Assembly (NCBI RefSeq): GCF_042676185.1
Contig: NZ_JBHTJT010000060.1
Span: 236,039-300,038, forward strand
DNA: 64,000 nucleotides
Direction of reading: 5' to 3'
From: Tropicimonas aquimaris
Lineage (GTDB): Bacteria; Pseudomonadota; Alphaproteobacteria; Rhodobacterales; Rhodobacteraceae
A program made the position numbers and the translations under genes. This document shows, piece by piece, positions 35,187 through 44,012 of this stretch; within the stretch, counting starts at the first letter, position 1, and each line of letters begins with the position of its first letter. The notes below the pieces were generated by a model that saw only the letters and a program-made list of their open reading frames with translations, was not told the origin of the DNA and ran no database searches.

Positions 35187-36748
35187 GCGCGTCCAATCGC
35201 CCCCTCGCGGTGATCGCCTTCGACGCCGCCGAGATCAGCATGATCGAACGCGGCATTGCCGAGGGCTGGCTGCCCAACCTGGCGCGGCTGCGCGAGGCGG
35301 GCGCGATGGTGTCGATCCGGTCGGAAAGCGACATCATGGTCGGCACCGTCTGGCCGAGCTTCTACACCGGGCGCCTGCCCCCGGAGCACGGGATCTTCGG
35401 CGTGATCCAGTGGCGGCCCGATCACATGCAGCACGAGCGCCCCGACAGCCCGGACTGGCTGCAAACCCGGCCATTCTACCGGGGGTTTGGCGAGGACGGC
35501 CCGCGTGTCCTCGTTATAGACATGCCCTTTGCGCCCACGGCAACGCCGTTCAACGGCCGCGAGATCGTCTCGTGGAACGCCCACGCCACGATGGGACCGC
35601 GCGGCGCCTTTCCGGCGGATCTCGCGCAGCAGGCTGCCCGCGCCCACGGCGCCCCGCTGATGCGGGACGAGATCTACGGACCACAGACGCCGGCCGGACT
35701 GCTCCGCCTACGCGACCGGCTGGTGGCCAGCACGGCCCAGCAATCGGCGCTGGCGCGCGATCTCGCCGCACGCGGCGACTGGGACCTCTTCCTGCTCGGC
35801 TTCGGCGCCGTTCACCGGGCGGGCCACAAGCTGCAGACCCCGATGATGCTCCGCTCTGGCGCGGAGAGCGACGATCTGCGTGACGCGTTGCGGCAGGTCT
35901 ATGTTGCCTGCGACGCCGCCATCGGCGAGGTTGTGGAGAACCTGCCGCTAGAGTGCCATGTGATCTTGTTTTCCCTGAACGGAATGGTCCCCAACACGTC
36001 GCACCATTTCCTGCTGCCCGAAATGCTCCGCCGCATCCTCGAGGGCGACAGCAGCGACACGACCGACCGCCCCCTGCCCCGCCCGCCCCTTCTTCATCGG
36101 CTGCGCGAGGCGGTGCCGCTGGAGTGGCGCAGTGCGGTCAAGGAGGGGCTGCCGGGGCCGGTGAAGGACCGGCTGGGCCGTTTCTGGCGCAGCGCCGAGG
36201 CCCGCGATTGGTCGCAGGTGCGCGCCTTCCGGCTGGTGGGCAGCGATTTCGAAGGACAGATACAGATCAACCTGAAAGGCCGCGAGCGCGACGGAATCGT
36301 CGAGCCGGGCGCGGAGTACGAGGCGCTGTGCGACCGGATCGCCGAAGGGTTGCCCGGCTTCGTCGATGCCGACACCGGCGCGCCCGTCATTGCGCGTGTG
36401 CTGCGCCCCGCACAGCTCTGGCCCGATGCGCAGGAGCGGCAGGATCTGCCCGATCTTCTCGCACAATGGGCCGGGCGCTCTGCCGTCGGGCTCCGCGCGC
36501 TGCGGTCGGACCGCTACGGCGCCTTTCTCAACCGCTGGCAGGCCAACCCGCCGGATGGCCGCTCCGGCCACCATCAGCCCCAGGGATGGGCGATGGCGCG
36601 CGGGCCTGGCGACGGGAACGAAACATTAGAAGAGCACTCGGTGCAGGACCTCGCCGCCACGATCCATGCCCATTTCGGCCTGCCGACACCGGCCGGAACC
36701 CACGGCGCGCCCATCTCCGCACTGCTCCGCGGGGAGGCCCGGCCATGA
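35183..36748 (+). CDS. Alkaline-phosphatase-superfamily protein, paralogue B, non-canonical active site
   Basis: A 521-residue paralogue of the protein two genes upstream. It keeps D14 (IAFDAAE), T55 (GTVWPSFYTG) and PPEHG. The D-x3-H position is H211-RAG-H215, and the SDHG position reads S-L265-N266-G, so both ligand residues of that motif are changed. NLKGRERDGIVEPG is shared with paralogue A. No signal peptide. Its ends overlap both neighbours by four bases. Of the three it has the most altered metal site, which suggests a non-catalytic or differently catalytic role. Confidence 0.8.
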   Translation: MSASNRPLAVIAFDAAEISMIERGIAEGWLPNLARLREAGAMVSIRSESDIMVGTVWPSFYTGRLPPEHGIFGVIQWRPDHMQHERPDSPDWLQTRPFYRGFGEDGPRVLVIDMPFAPTATPFNGREIVSWNAHATMGPRGAFPADLAQQAARAHGAPLMRDEIYGPQTPAGLLRLRDRLVASTAQQSALARDLAARGDWDLFLLGFGAVHRAGHKLQTPMMLRSGAESDDLRDALRQVYVACDAAIGEVVENLPLECHVILFSLNGMVPNTSHHFLLPEMLRRILEGDSSDTTDRPLPRPPLLHRLREAVPLEWRSAVKEGLPGPVKDRLGRFWRSAEARDWSQVRAFRLVGSDFEGQIQINLKGRERDGIVEPGAEYEALCDRIAEGLPGFVDADTGAPVIARVLRPAQLWPDAQERQDLPDLLAQWAGRSAVGLRALRSDRYGAFLNRWQANPPDGRSGHHQPQGWAMARGPGDGNETLEEHSVQDLAATIHAHFGLPTPAGTHGAPISALLRGEARP

Positions 36749-38265
36749 GCACCGGCGCGCGCGTTGCCCTGATCGCGCTCGACGCGGCGGATCTGGACCT
36801 GCTCGACCGGCTGGTCGACGAGGGCCGTGCGCCCGTCTTTGGCGGGCTGAAGGCCAAAGGTGCGCTTGGCAGGCTGTCCTCCTTGGGCGGATGGCTGCCC
36901 GGCTCGGTCTGGCCCACCTTCTTCACCTCCACGCCGCCATCCCAGACGGGCTTCCACCACTACCTACAATGGTCGCCCGACGAGATGTCGATGCGCCGGC
37001 CGGACCCTGCGCAGGTCGGCACGCCGTTTTGGCGCCATGTGACGGCCGGGGGCGGCAAGGTGATCGCACTCGACATGCCCTTCGCGCCCGCCCCGGCCTC
37101 AGGAACCGAGCTGACCGGCTGGGCGACACTCGACAGCCTCGAGCCGCCGCGCGCCAACCCGCCCGGCCTGCTGGAAGAGATCGAGGCCCGGCACGGCCCC
37201 TCGCCCCGGGTTGCAGAGATGCATGCCCTGCAAACCATGGCCGCGCTGCGCAAGCTGCGCGACGAGCAGATTGCGATTGCCGAGATGCTGGCCCAGATCG
37301 CCGAGGACCTGCTGGCGCGCGAGCGCGTCGACCTGCTGGCGATGACCTTTCCGGGCCTGCACCGGGGCGGCCACTGGCTCTGGGACGAGACCGGCCTCGC
37401 TTCCGAGCCGACCTCCGCGGAACGGGCCGAACTGGCACAGGCGCTCCCCGAGGTCTACGCCGCCACCGACGCCGCCCTCGGGCGGGTGCTCGATGCGGCG
37501 CAACCCGACGAGGTGATCCTGTTCTCGCTGCACGGCATGGGCCCCAACACCAGCCGGCTGGAGATCCTCGACGAGATGCTGCACCGGGTGCTCGGCGGCG
37601 CGGGCGACGCCACCGGACCGATGCGCGGCATCGAACGACTGCGGCAGGCGGTGCCGGCGGAACTGCGGCACCGGGTCAAGGACAGCCTGCCAACCGCTCT
37701 GCAGGACAGGCTGACCGGCTTCTGGCGCACCGGTGGGCGCGACTGGCAGAGCACCCCGGTCCTGACCCAGGTGGCGGATCTGACCGGCTACCTGCGCCTC
37801 AACATCGCCGACAGGGAGAGCCAGGGACTGCTCTCACTGGAAGAGGCTCGCGACCTTTCAGAGCGCATCATCGATGGCCTGGCGAGCTTCGTGGACGCCG
37901 ACACCGGGACCCCGGTGGTCCGGCGTACTGCCCGGATCGAAGATGTCCTGCCCCCCGGCGAGAACCTCTGGTTGCTGCCCGACCTGCTGGTCGACTGGGC
38001 GGAGAGCCCGGCGGCGTCTCATCGCGCCGTTGTCTCGCCGGAGTTCGGCACGATCACCTGGCCCACTCCCGGCCGCCACCCGAGCGGGCGCGCCGGCAAC
38101 CACCGCGCCGGGGGCTTCTACCTCGCCTGCGGCTGTGGCTTGCCGGCCGGCACCGGCCCTGGCGGCGACATCATCGACCTTGCGCCGACGGTGCTCAGCC
38201 GCCTCGGACTGACGCCGCCCGCCGCGATGCGCGGTCGCCCCCTGTTCGGGAGTCCTGATCCATGA
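36745..38265 (+). CDS. Alkaline-phosphatase-superfamily protein, paralogue C, non-canonical active site
   Basis: A 506-residue, more divergent paralogue. It keeps D13 (IALDAAD) and has Ser54 in place of the Thr nucleophile (GSVWPTFFTS). The downstream PPEHG is changed to PPSQTG, losing a conserved His. H206-RGG-H210 and S-L262-HG follow the same non-canonical pattern as A and B. The long frame beginning at 35953 is an artefact of overlapping open frame; the ATG at 36745 overlaps the stop of paralogue B. Substrate unknown. Confidence 0.8.
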   Translation: MSTGARVALIALDAADLDLLDRLVDEGRAPVFGGLKAKGALGRLSSLGGWLPGSVWPTFFTSTPPSQTGFHHYLQWSPDEMSMRRPDPAQVGTPFWRHVTAGGGKVIALDMPFAPAPASGTELTGWATLDSLEPPRANPPGLLEEIEARHGPSPRVAEMHALQTMAALRKLRDEQIAIAEMLAQIAEDLLARERVDLLAMTFPGLHRGGHWLWDETGLASEPTSAERAELAQALPEVYAATDAALGRVLDAAQPDEVILFSLHGMGPNTSRLEILDEMLHRVLGGAGDATGPMRGIERLRQAVPAELRHRVKDSLPTALQDRLTGFWRTGGRDWQSTPVLTQVADLTGYLRLNIADRESQGLLSLEEARDLSERIIDGLASFVDADTGTPVVRRTARIEDVLPPGENLWLLPDLLVDWAESPAASHRAVVSPEFGTITWPTPGRHPSGRAGNHRAGGFYLACGCGLPAGTGPGGDIIDLAPTVLSRLGLTPPAAMRGRPLFGSPDP

Positions 38266-39869
38266 CCTTCCTGCACGCCACCGATATCGACCCCGGCGCC
38301 ACCATCGAGGCCGATCTCTGCATTATCGGCGCTGGCGCGGCCGGCATCGCGATCGCCTGCGCGCTGGCCGACAGCGGGCTCAGCATCGCGATGTTGGTCG
38401 GCGGCGGCAAGCAGTTCCGGCACCGCGATCAGATGCTCTATCATGGTCGCAACATCGGGCGTGAAAGCTTTGCCCCCGGCAAGGCGCGGTTTCGCATGTT
38501 CGGCGGCTCGACCACCCGCTGGGCCGGTCAGTGCCGCCCCCTCGACCCGGTAGATTTCGAGCCACGCCCCGGCTTGCCGGACACCGGCTGGCCCATCGGC
38601 GCAGAGACCCTCGCGCCCTGGTATCGCGCGGCGGCGGAGGTCTGCGACCTCGACGACTGGCGCTTCGACCCGCCGGCGCTGACCGGCCTGAACACCGGAG
38701 ATGGCGCCACGCCGGTCCGGTACCGGCACGGCCACAACGTCGACTTCGCAGTGAGTTACGGACCAAGGCTCGCGCGATCGAATACGGTGAAGGTCTACCT
38801 CGACACTCACGCCACCGAGATCGTTCAGGCGGGATCAAAGATCTCCCATGTAGAGGCCACCGGGCCCGACGGACGCCGGATGCACTTCGCGGCCCGGGAC
38901 TACATCCTGGCCACGGGCGGGATCGAGAATGCCCGCCTGCTGCTCGCCTCGACCGCTGGCTCGCCGAACGGACTCGCCAACGAGCGGGATCTGGTGGGGC
39001 GCTATTTCATGGACCATCCGTTCTTCTTCGGCGGCGCGCTGGAGTTGGCGCCGGGCGTCAGGCCCGAGGCCGTCGACGCGCTGCAGGGCTACGAGCAGGC
39101 TGGCGTCGCGCAGCGCAGGCACGGCGCCTTCGCCCTCGGCGAGGGCCTGCGACGGGACGAGGGGTTGAACGGGGCGGCCGTGTTCTTTGTCGAGCGCGCC
39201 GCGCACAAGTCCTCCGAGGATTTTCTATCCACCGGCGGCGTCGCGATGACCCGGGTGCTCGACGTGCTGATGCACCGCGAACTGCCCGATGGCCGGCTGG
39301 GGCGGCACCTGCCCGCCCTGCTCACGCATCCCGGCGAGGTCGGCCGCTCGACGCTGGAGCGGCTCCGCGGCGCGGTCTCGAAGCGACGCACCCTCGCCGC
39401 CCGCTTCACGCTGGAGGCCCTGCCGAACCCCGAGAGCCGCGTCAGGCTAGACCCGCGTCGGCGCGACCGTTTCGGAATGCCCCATGTCACCGTTGACTGG
39501 CAACTGACCGGGGCAGACCTCGGCGGCCTCGAACGGCTCCGAACCGGGCTTGCGCGCTTGTTCGCCGACGGCGGCATCGGGAAGCTTTCGCTCCACGGTG
39601 CGCGCGATGCCGACGGCTTTCCCGCCAGCATGGAAGGCGGCAAGCACCATATGGGCACGACCCGCATGTCCGCGGACCCGGCCCGCGGCGTGGTCGACCC
39701 CGATTGCCGCGTCCACGAGATCGAGAACCTCTTCATCGCCGGCAGTTCGGTCTTCCCGACCGGCGGTTACGTGAACCCGACGCTGACCATCGTCGCCCTG
39801 GCCCTGCGTCTGGCCGATCATCTGCGCGGGCGCGCAGGCGCGCTTCCCGGTAAATCCGACCAGTCCTAA
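38262..39869 (+). CDS. GMC-type FAD-dependent oxidoreductase
   Basis: A 535-residue flavoenzyme: LCIIGAGAAGIAIACALADSG (FAD fold, residues 19-39), FGGSTTRWAGQCRPLDP, LATGGIENARLLLAS, and the C-terminal KHHMGTTRM and GGYVNPTLTI, which hold the catalytic His/Asn pair of the GMC family. It probably oxidises an alcohol of a sugar or polyol. It is the last gene of the operon and overlaps paralogue C by four bases. Confidence 0.88.
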   Translation: MTFLHATDIDPGATIEADLCIIGAGAAGIAIACALADSGLSIAMLVGGGKQFRHRDQMLYHGRNIGRESFAPGKARFRMFGGSTTRWAGQCRPLDPVDFEPRPGLPDTGWPIGAETLAPWYRAAAEVCDLDDWRFDPPALTGLNTGDGATPVRYRHGHNVDFAVSYGPRLARSNTVKVYLDTHATEIVQAGSKISHVEATGPDGRRMHFAARDYILATGGIENARLLLASTAGSPNGLANERDLVGRYFMDHPFFFGGALELAPGVRPEAVDALQGYEQAGVAQRRHGAFALGEGLRRDEGLNGAAVFFVERAAHKSSEDFLSTGGVAMTRVLDVLMHRELPDGRLGRHLPALLTHPGEVGRSTLERLRGAVSKRRTLAARFTLEALPNPESRVRLDPRRRDRFGMPHVTVDWQLTGADLGGLERLRTGLARLFADGGIGKLSLHGARDADGFPASMEGGKHHMGTTRMSADPARGVVDPDCRVHEIENLFIAGSSVFPTGGYVNPTLTIVALALRLADHLRGRAGALPGKSDQS

Positions 39870-39886
39870 ACGCCCTCACGAAGAAA

Positions 39887-39908
39887 TGGTCGCGCACGGA
39901 CTCGAACC
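39887..39908 (-). other. tRNA 3'-end-like remnant next to the integration site
   Basis: On the minus strand this 22-nt segment reads like the T-loop and acceptor end of a tRNA (GGTTCGAGTCC followed by GTGCGCGACCA). The upstream half needed for a full tRNA is missing: the 5' T-stem strand does not pair properly with CCGTG and no anticodon arm is found. Such a fragment beside an integrase usually marks integration into a tRNA gene. I cannot assign the parent tRNA. Confidence 0.35.
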
Positions 39909-39917
39909 TGTCGTGAT

Positions 39918-39931
39918 TGGCGATCCCACGA
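39918..39931 (+). repeat. Left candidate attachment core (attL)
   Basis: TGGCGATCCCACGA, identical and in the same orientation as 58508-58521. It lies 145 bp upstream of the integrase start and just inside the tRNA-like remnant. Best read as the left junction core. Confidence 0.45.
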
Positions 39932-40052
39932 CGCGCCATATGTTTTTCCCAGCCGTTCCGGCGCGCACCTGAATGCCGTTGATATAAATATATTTTACTA
40001 CAACATGACTCCGAGAATGGCTTGAATGTTCCGGCATGTTCCACGATTTTAT

Positions 40053-40073
40053 GGGGGAACGATTGGGGGAAAC
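40053..40073 (+). repeat. Left pair of GGGGGAAC-type motifs (candidate integrase arm sites)
   Basis: GGGGGAAC at 40053 and GGGGGAAAC at 40065, starting 12 bp apart, immediately before the integrase ATG. The second copy also serves as the likely ribosome binding site. The same pair with the same spacing occurs at 58433-58452 near the other end. Confidence 0.45.
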
Positions 40074-40075
40074 TT

Positions 40076-41272
40076 ATGACCTCTCTGCCCAAGCCGAAGC
40101 AGAAGTCTCTCACCGCGGCCTTTGTTAACTCCGTCAAGGAACCCGGGAAGTATCACGACGCCAAGGGCACCGGACTCTTTCTCCTGGTGAAGCCCAACGG
40201 CAGTAGCTTCTGGGTTCAGCGTATTGTCATTCGCGGGAAACGCCGGGAACTGGGGCTGGGCAGCCCGCCTGTCGTCTCGCTCGCTGAAGCCCGTGAAGAA
40301 GCGCTGAACAACAAGAGGGTTGCACGATCAGGCGGCGATCCTTTGGCTGAGAAGCGCAGGGCGCGTGCTGTCCTTACTTTCAAGGAGGCAGCACAGAGGA
40401 CGCACGCAGAGCTATCGCCGACATGGAAGAACCCAAAGGACCGTGCGGCGTTCCTTTCGACGCTGGAAACCTACATCTTCCCGCGTTTCGGCTCCGTGCC
40501 TCTTCCCGAGGTGACGAGCGCGGATGTTCGGCAAGCCATCCTCGCCGCCCGGGAGAAGGCGCCGGGGGTGGCAAAGAAGCTCATCTATCGGGTTTCCTTC
40601 GTCTTCAAATGGGGCATCGCCGAGGGCATGTGCACCGCCAACCCGTCCATCGCACAGGCGTTGGCCCTGCCCCGCGTCGAACAGAAGCCGAAACACCGCA
40701 AAGCGTTGCACTACGCCGATGTTGCCGGCTGCCTAGAGGCCGTTCATGCCTCGCGGGCCTGGACGGCAACCAAACTCGCGATCGAGTTCCTGGTCCTGAC
40801 CGCCAGCCGCTCGGGAGAAGTGCGAATGGCCCACTGGGATGAAATCGATCTCGACGCCGCGACATGGGAGATTCCGGCCGAGCGGATGAAGATGAAGCGC
40901 CCGCACCGGGTTCCCCTGTCTAGCCGTGCGCTGGAAATCCTACGGCAAGCTGAGAAACTGCGCGACGACAGCGGGCTCATATTCCCCAGCATACGAGGCA
41001 AGCCTCTGTCAGACATGACGCTCTCCAAGCTGGTAAAGGAACTCGGCTTCGAGGCCGATATTCATGGCTTCCGCACCTCGTTCCGCACCTGGGCGCAGGA
41101 GCGCACCAATTTCCCGCGTGAAGTCCCCGAGGCGGCGCTGGCCCACAAGACCGGCGATGCGGTCGAGCAGGCCTATGCCCGCTCCGACCTGTTCGAGAAG
41201 CGGCGGAAGTTGATGGAGAATTGGGCGCTTCATCTGGCTACGAGTGATTCCCTGATCGTGAGACTGAGATGA
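40076..41272 (+). CDS. P4-type tyrosine integrase
   Basis: Site-specific recombinase of 398 residues. The N-terminal DUF4102-like arm-binding domain covers residues 15-95 (GLFLLVKPNGSSFWVQRIVIRGKRRELGLG). The catalytic set is complete: R245 (TASRSGEVR), K in MKMKRPHRVPLS, H330-x2-R333 (IHGFRTSFR), H357 (LAHKTG) and Y367 (EQAYARSD). The ATG at 40076 is used; the frame upstream to 40022 lies in the attachment region. It overlaps the next gene by four bases (ATGA). Confidence 0.95.
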   Translation: MTSLPKPKQKSLTAAFVNSVKEPGKYHDAKGTGLFLLVKPNGSSFWVQRIVIRGKRRELGLGSPPVVSLAEAREEALNNKRVARSGGDPLAEKRRARAVLTFKEAAQRTHAELSPTWKNPKDRAAFLSTLETYIFPRFGSVPLPEVTSADVRQAILAAREKAPGVAKKLIYRVSFVFKWGIAEGMCTANPSIAQALALPRVEQKPKHRKALHYADVAGCLEAVHASRAWTATKLAIEFLVLTASRSGEVRMAHWDEIDLDAATWEIPAERMKMKRPHRVPLSSRALEILRQAEKLRDDSGLIFPSIRGKPLSDMTLSKLVKELGFEADIHGFRTSFRTWAQERTNFPREVPEAALAHKTGDAVEQAYARSDLFEKRRKLMENWALHLATSDSLIVRLR

Positions 41273-42117
41273 CAGACTTGAATCGAAAGACGAACAAAAC
41301 CCGCTCTGCTGAAACGCTCAGAGCCGAAATCGAACGGGAGGCTCGAGAACTTGCGGAAAAACAGCATGCAATATACCGGGCAAAGGACGTACTTCTTTCA
41401 GAGGTTGGTCGTTGGACAGGAATTCAGTTGAAACGGCGCGATCCAATCCCGTTGGTGCGTGACGGCAAGCAAGTTGGGACAATCCCAATTGGTATGTTTT
41501 CCGCAGATCCGCTTGGAAAGGTCGCGACCGCATCGCTAATAGAGCATAAGACTGAGATTGAACGAAAAATTTCAGCCTACACTGAGATCGTGTCTCGTTC
41601 AAACGCACTGGCCGAAGCTCTCAGGGACATGACCTACTTCGACCGAGAGAGACTGGCCACAAAAGAAAACTGGCTGAACCAAAACGCACTTCGAGGTGAC
41701 ATTGCATCACTGGAGGAACGGCTAATAGCAGAAATTGGACCGGTGACTTCGGGTTTCATTGCCGCGAAAGCACTTGCTGTGAACGCAGAAAAGCAGGTGT
41801 CGGCGCTGAACGAGGAGCTATCCAGACGTGAACACAGGCCGGGTCGCCCTAGGAATGAAGCAGCGCACGCGGTCGCCCGAGAACTGGCGCTTCTATATGC
41901 GAAAGTAACAGGAAAGCGCCCAACCTACGCAGCGGGTGCGGATGGATTGTCCGGAGATTATACCCCCGCGTTGCGTTCGGTTTTTGATGCCCTCGGCTGG
42001 CATGCAACGGACCTGAGAGGGCCGGCGGAAGCCGCAATTGCCGCAATCACCGAAGCCGATTTGCGGCATGTAGAAACGACGAATATGGGGCTACTTTCCT
42101 CATTGTCACCTGAGTAG
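41269..42117 (+). CDS. Hypothetical coiled-coil protein coupled to the integrase
   Basis: A 282-residue charged protein translated from an ATG overlapping the integrase TGA. The first 150 residues are helical with probable coiled coil; residues 195-265 (GRPRNEAAHAVARELALLYAKVTGKRPTYAAG...) resemble the C-terminus of uncharacterised proteins often found next to phage-type integrases. GC is lower than the integrase, suggesting different ancestry. Function unknown; coupling suggests a recombination or DNA-handling accessory. Confidence 0.65.
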   Translation: MTDLNRKTNKTRSAETLRAEIEREARELAEKQHAIYRAKDVLLSEVGRWTGIQLKRRDPIPLVRDGKQVGTIPIGMFSADPLGKVATASLIEHKTEIERKISAYTEIVSRSNALAEALRDMTYFDRERLATKENWLNQNALRGDIASLEERLIAEIGPVTSGFIAAKALAVNAEKQVSALNEELSRREHRPGRPRNEAAHAVARELALLYAKVTGKRPTYAAGADGLSGDYTPALRSVFDALGWHATDLRGPAEAAIAAITEADLRHVETTNMGLLSSLSPE

Positions 42118-42193
42118 ACGGGTTTCCCGATCCGGATAGTTTTCCGCAAGAAGCCACGACAATCCTGTAGTGGCCGAAGCGAAAGTATCCAGA

Positions 42194-42397
42194 ATGCCTC
42201 AGTTCATTCTCCGCAGACCTGATGTCGAAAGCCGCACCGGCCTTTCCCGCTCCACCATCTACGCCAAGATGGACCCGCGCAGCCCACACCACGACCCCGA
42301 GTTTCCCAAGCCAGTCCGGCTCGGCAAGCGCGCGGTCGGATGGCGCGAGAGCGACATCATCGACTGGATGAACAGCCGGGAAAGCACGACCGCCTGA
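42194..42397 (+). CDS. AlpA-family regulator/excisionase-like protein
   Basis: A 67-residue winged-helix DNA-binding protein (ILRRPDVESRTGLSRSTIYAKM, then FPKPVRLGKRAVGWRESDIIDWM), typical of P4-like islands where it activates or directs excision. An upstream GTG at 42170 is possible but the ATG at 42194 gives the usual length. It lies between the integrase pair and the replication genes. Confidence 0.85.
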   Translation: MPQFILRRPDVESRTGLSRSTIYAKMDPRSPHHDPEFPKPVRLGKRAVGWRESDIIDWMNSRESTTA

Positions 42398-42502
42398 ATT
42401 CACCCGCACCCAACAATCGGGCGCGGGCGGAACAGGTTTGCGGCATGTGGCAATGCTCGCAATATATCCGCAGCGCCCCTGTTCCCCAAGGGGTATCAGC
42501 CA

Positions 42503-42757
42503 ATGAATACACGCCACCAACGCCGAAAATGGCGCGCGGCCTGCCGCAGACTTATCAAGCGCGGCAATCTCTACCATTACGAAGTCCAGCACGACCCTTG
42601 GTGCGGGATCTACGAGGGTCATCCCTGCCACTGCGATCCGGTACGAGTACTGCGCGATGACAGCGGGCGGGCGCTCGCCCGCATTGAGGGCGCAGGTTTC
42701 TACGATCCGATGGAGATGGTCACGTTCGGAGCGCCTGAGCGCAAGGTGAAAGCATGA
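42503..42757 (+). CDS. Small hypothetical Cys/His-rich protein
   Basis: An 84-residue basic protein (MNTRHQRRKWRAACRRLIKRG) with a cluster C-x6-P-C-H-C that could bind a metal. An AAGGGG precedes the ATG. Its stop overlaps the next start by ATGA, so it belongs to the replication operon. Function unknown. Confidence 0.6.
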   Translation: MNTRHQRRKWRAACRRLIKRGNLYHYEVQHDPWCGIYEGHPCHCDPVRVLRDDSGRALARIEGAGFYDPMEMVTFGAPERKVKA

Positions 42758-43128
42758 GCATACCCTTCGTCAACCCGCTCCTGCAGGTCTCTCCCTTCGC
42801 CAGCGACGGCGGCGCCGTGATTGGCCGAGACCCGAGAGACATCCAATCCGATGACTGGCGGGGCAACCCGTTCCTGATCGGACTGAAGGCCATCCGCGCC
42901 AAGTGCCTCGATTGCGCGTTCGACGCGAAAGAAGTCCGCAAGTGCGTCCAGACGGATTGCCCGCTCTGGCCGCTCCGAATGGGTATGGTGCCAAGGGGCT
43001 TCAATCAGGCGCGTCAGGAGGCCGATTTTCCAGAGACCGGCGCTCGGCACCCGACCCTACCGGGGAGCCGGGAGGCGGAAAAATCTGGCACTCCCAGAGC
43101 CCGAAACGATGCGGAGGGCGCGATATGA
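42754..43128 (+). CDS. Phage-type zinc-finger protein
   Basis: A 124-residue protein with KAIRAKCLDCAFDAKEVRKCVQTDCPLWPLRMG at residues 48-80, a four-cysteine motif (CxxC, then C-x4-C) common in small proteins of phage and island replication modules. The C-terminus is Pro/Arg-rich and disordered. Both ends overlap neighbours by four bases. A nucleic-acid-binding accessory role is inferred. Confidence 0.7.
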   Translation: MSIPFVNPLLQVSPFASDGGAVIGRDPRDIQSDDWRGNPFLIGLKAIRAKCLDCAFDAKEVRKCVQTDCPLWPLRMGMVPRGFNQARQEADFPETGARHPTLPGSREAEKSGTPRARNDAEGAI

Positions 43129-44012
43129 GTGACGCGCACACCATCACCCGCGCGCTGGGCGGAAAATGGTACGGTCGATACGGCCGTGCCTGTTGCCCCG
43201 CCTGCAACGGCACCAACAAGCGCAATCCGTCTCTCTCCATCAAACAGGGTGCCAACGGTTCGCTCCTGCTGTGGTGCTTCAAGGGCTGCGTGTTCTCCGA
43301 CATCCTGTCCAGCCTCAAAGGGTTGGGCGTTGTCGCGGGACACGGCACCTATAGCCCGCCCAGCGCGGCAGACATCATTCGCCAGAAGGCCGAGATTGAG
43401 GCGGAAGCGGTCAAACGCTCCGCTCAGGCCGAGTTCTGCTGGAAGGAGACCGTGCCAATCGGCGGCACGCTGGCGGAGGCTTACCTGCGCAAGCGGGGCA
43501 TCACCTGCGCCCTGCCGGATACGTTGCGGTTCCATCCCACCTGCTGGCACGCAACGGGCAAGCGCCTGCCGGCATTGGTCGCGCGTATTGACTGCGAAAT
43601 ATACTTCGCCGTTCACCGGATCTATCTGAAGTCATTGACCCCCGATAAATCCGACGTGCGGCCCAACAAGGCCATGCTCGGAAGCGTCAAAGGCGGCGCC
43701 GTCCGGTTGGTTGAGGGAACAGGTCCACTCGTCGTGGCAGAGGGCATCGAAACCGCTCTCAGCCTCTCCTGCGGCATCCTCGAGCGCTGTGGATCTGTCT
43801 GGGCGGCCTTGTCTGCCTCCGGCATGGCGGGGTTGAGGTTGCCCGACAGATCGCACGAGCTGGTGGTCGCCAGCGACGGCGACGCGGCCGGACGCGAAGC
43901 GGCGTACACCCTGGCCGAACGCGCGAATGCCCTTGGCTGGGTGGTTTCGACCGTAGACCCCGGCGATGGGCTGGACTTCAATGACGTCCTTCAACGGGAG
44001 ATGGCAGAATGA
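43125..44012 (+). CDS. Toprim-domain phage/plasmid primase
   Basis: A 295-residue primase-like protein. Zinc-binding N-terminus: CCPACNGTNKRNPSLSIKQG...WCFKGC (residues 23-52). Toprim domain: LVVAEGIETALSLS (catalytic Glu) and ELVVASDGDAAGREAA (DxD). It would lay primers for element replication together with the downstream DUF3987 protein, with which it is translationally coupled. Confidence 0.88.
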   Translation: MSDAHTITRALGGKWYGRYGRACCPACNGTNKRNPSLSIKQGANGSLLLWCFKGCVFSDILSSLKGLGVVAGHGTYSPPSAADIIRQKAEIEAEAVKRSAQAEFCWKETVPIGGTLAEAYLRKRGITCALPDTLRFHPTCWHATGKRLPALVARIDCEIYFAVHRIYLKSLTPDKSDVRPNKAMLGSVKGGAVRLVEGTGPLVVAEGIETALSLSCGILERCGSVWAALSASGMAGLRLPDRSHELVVASDGDAAGREAAYTLAERANALGWVVSTVDPGDGLDFNDVLQREMAE

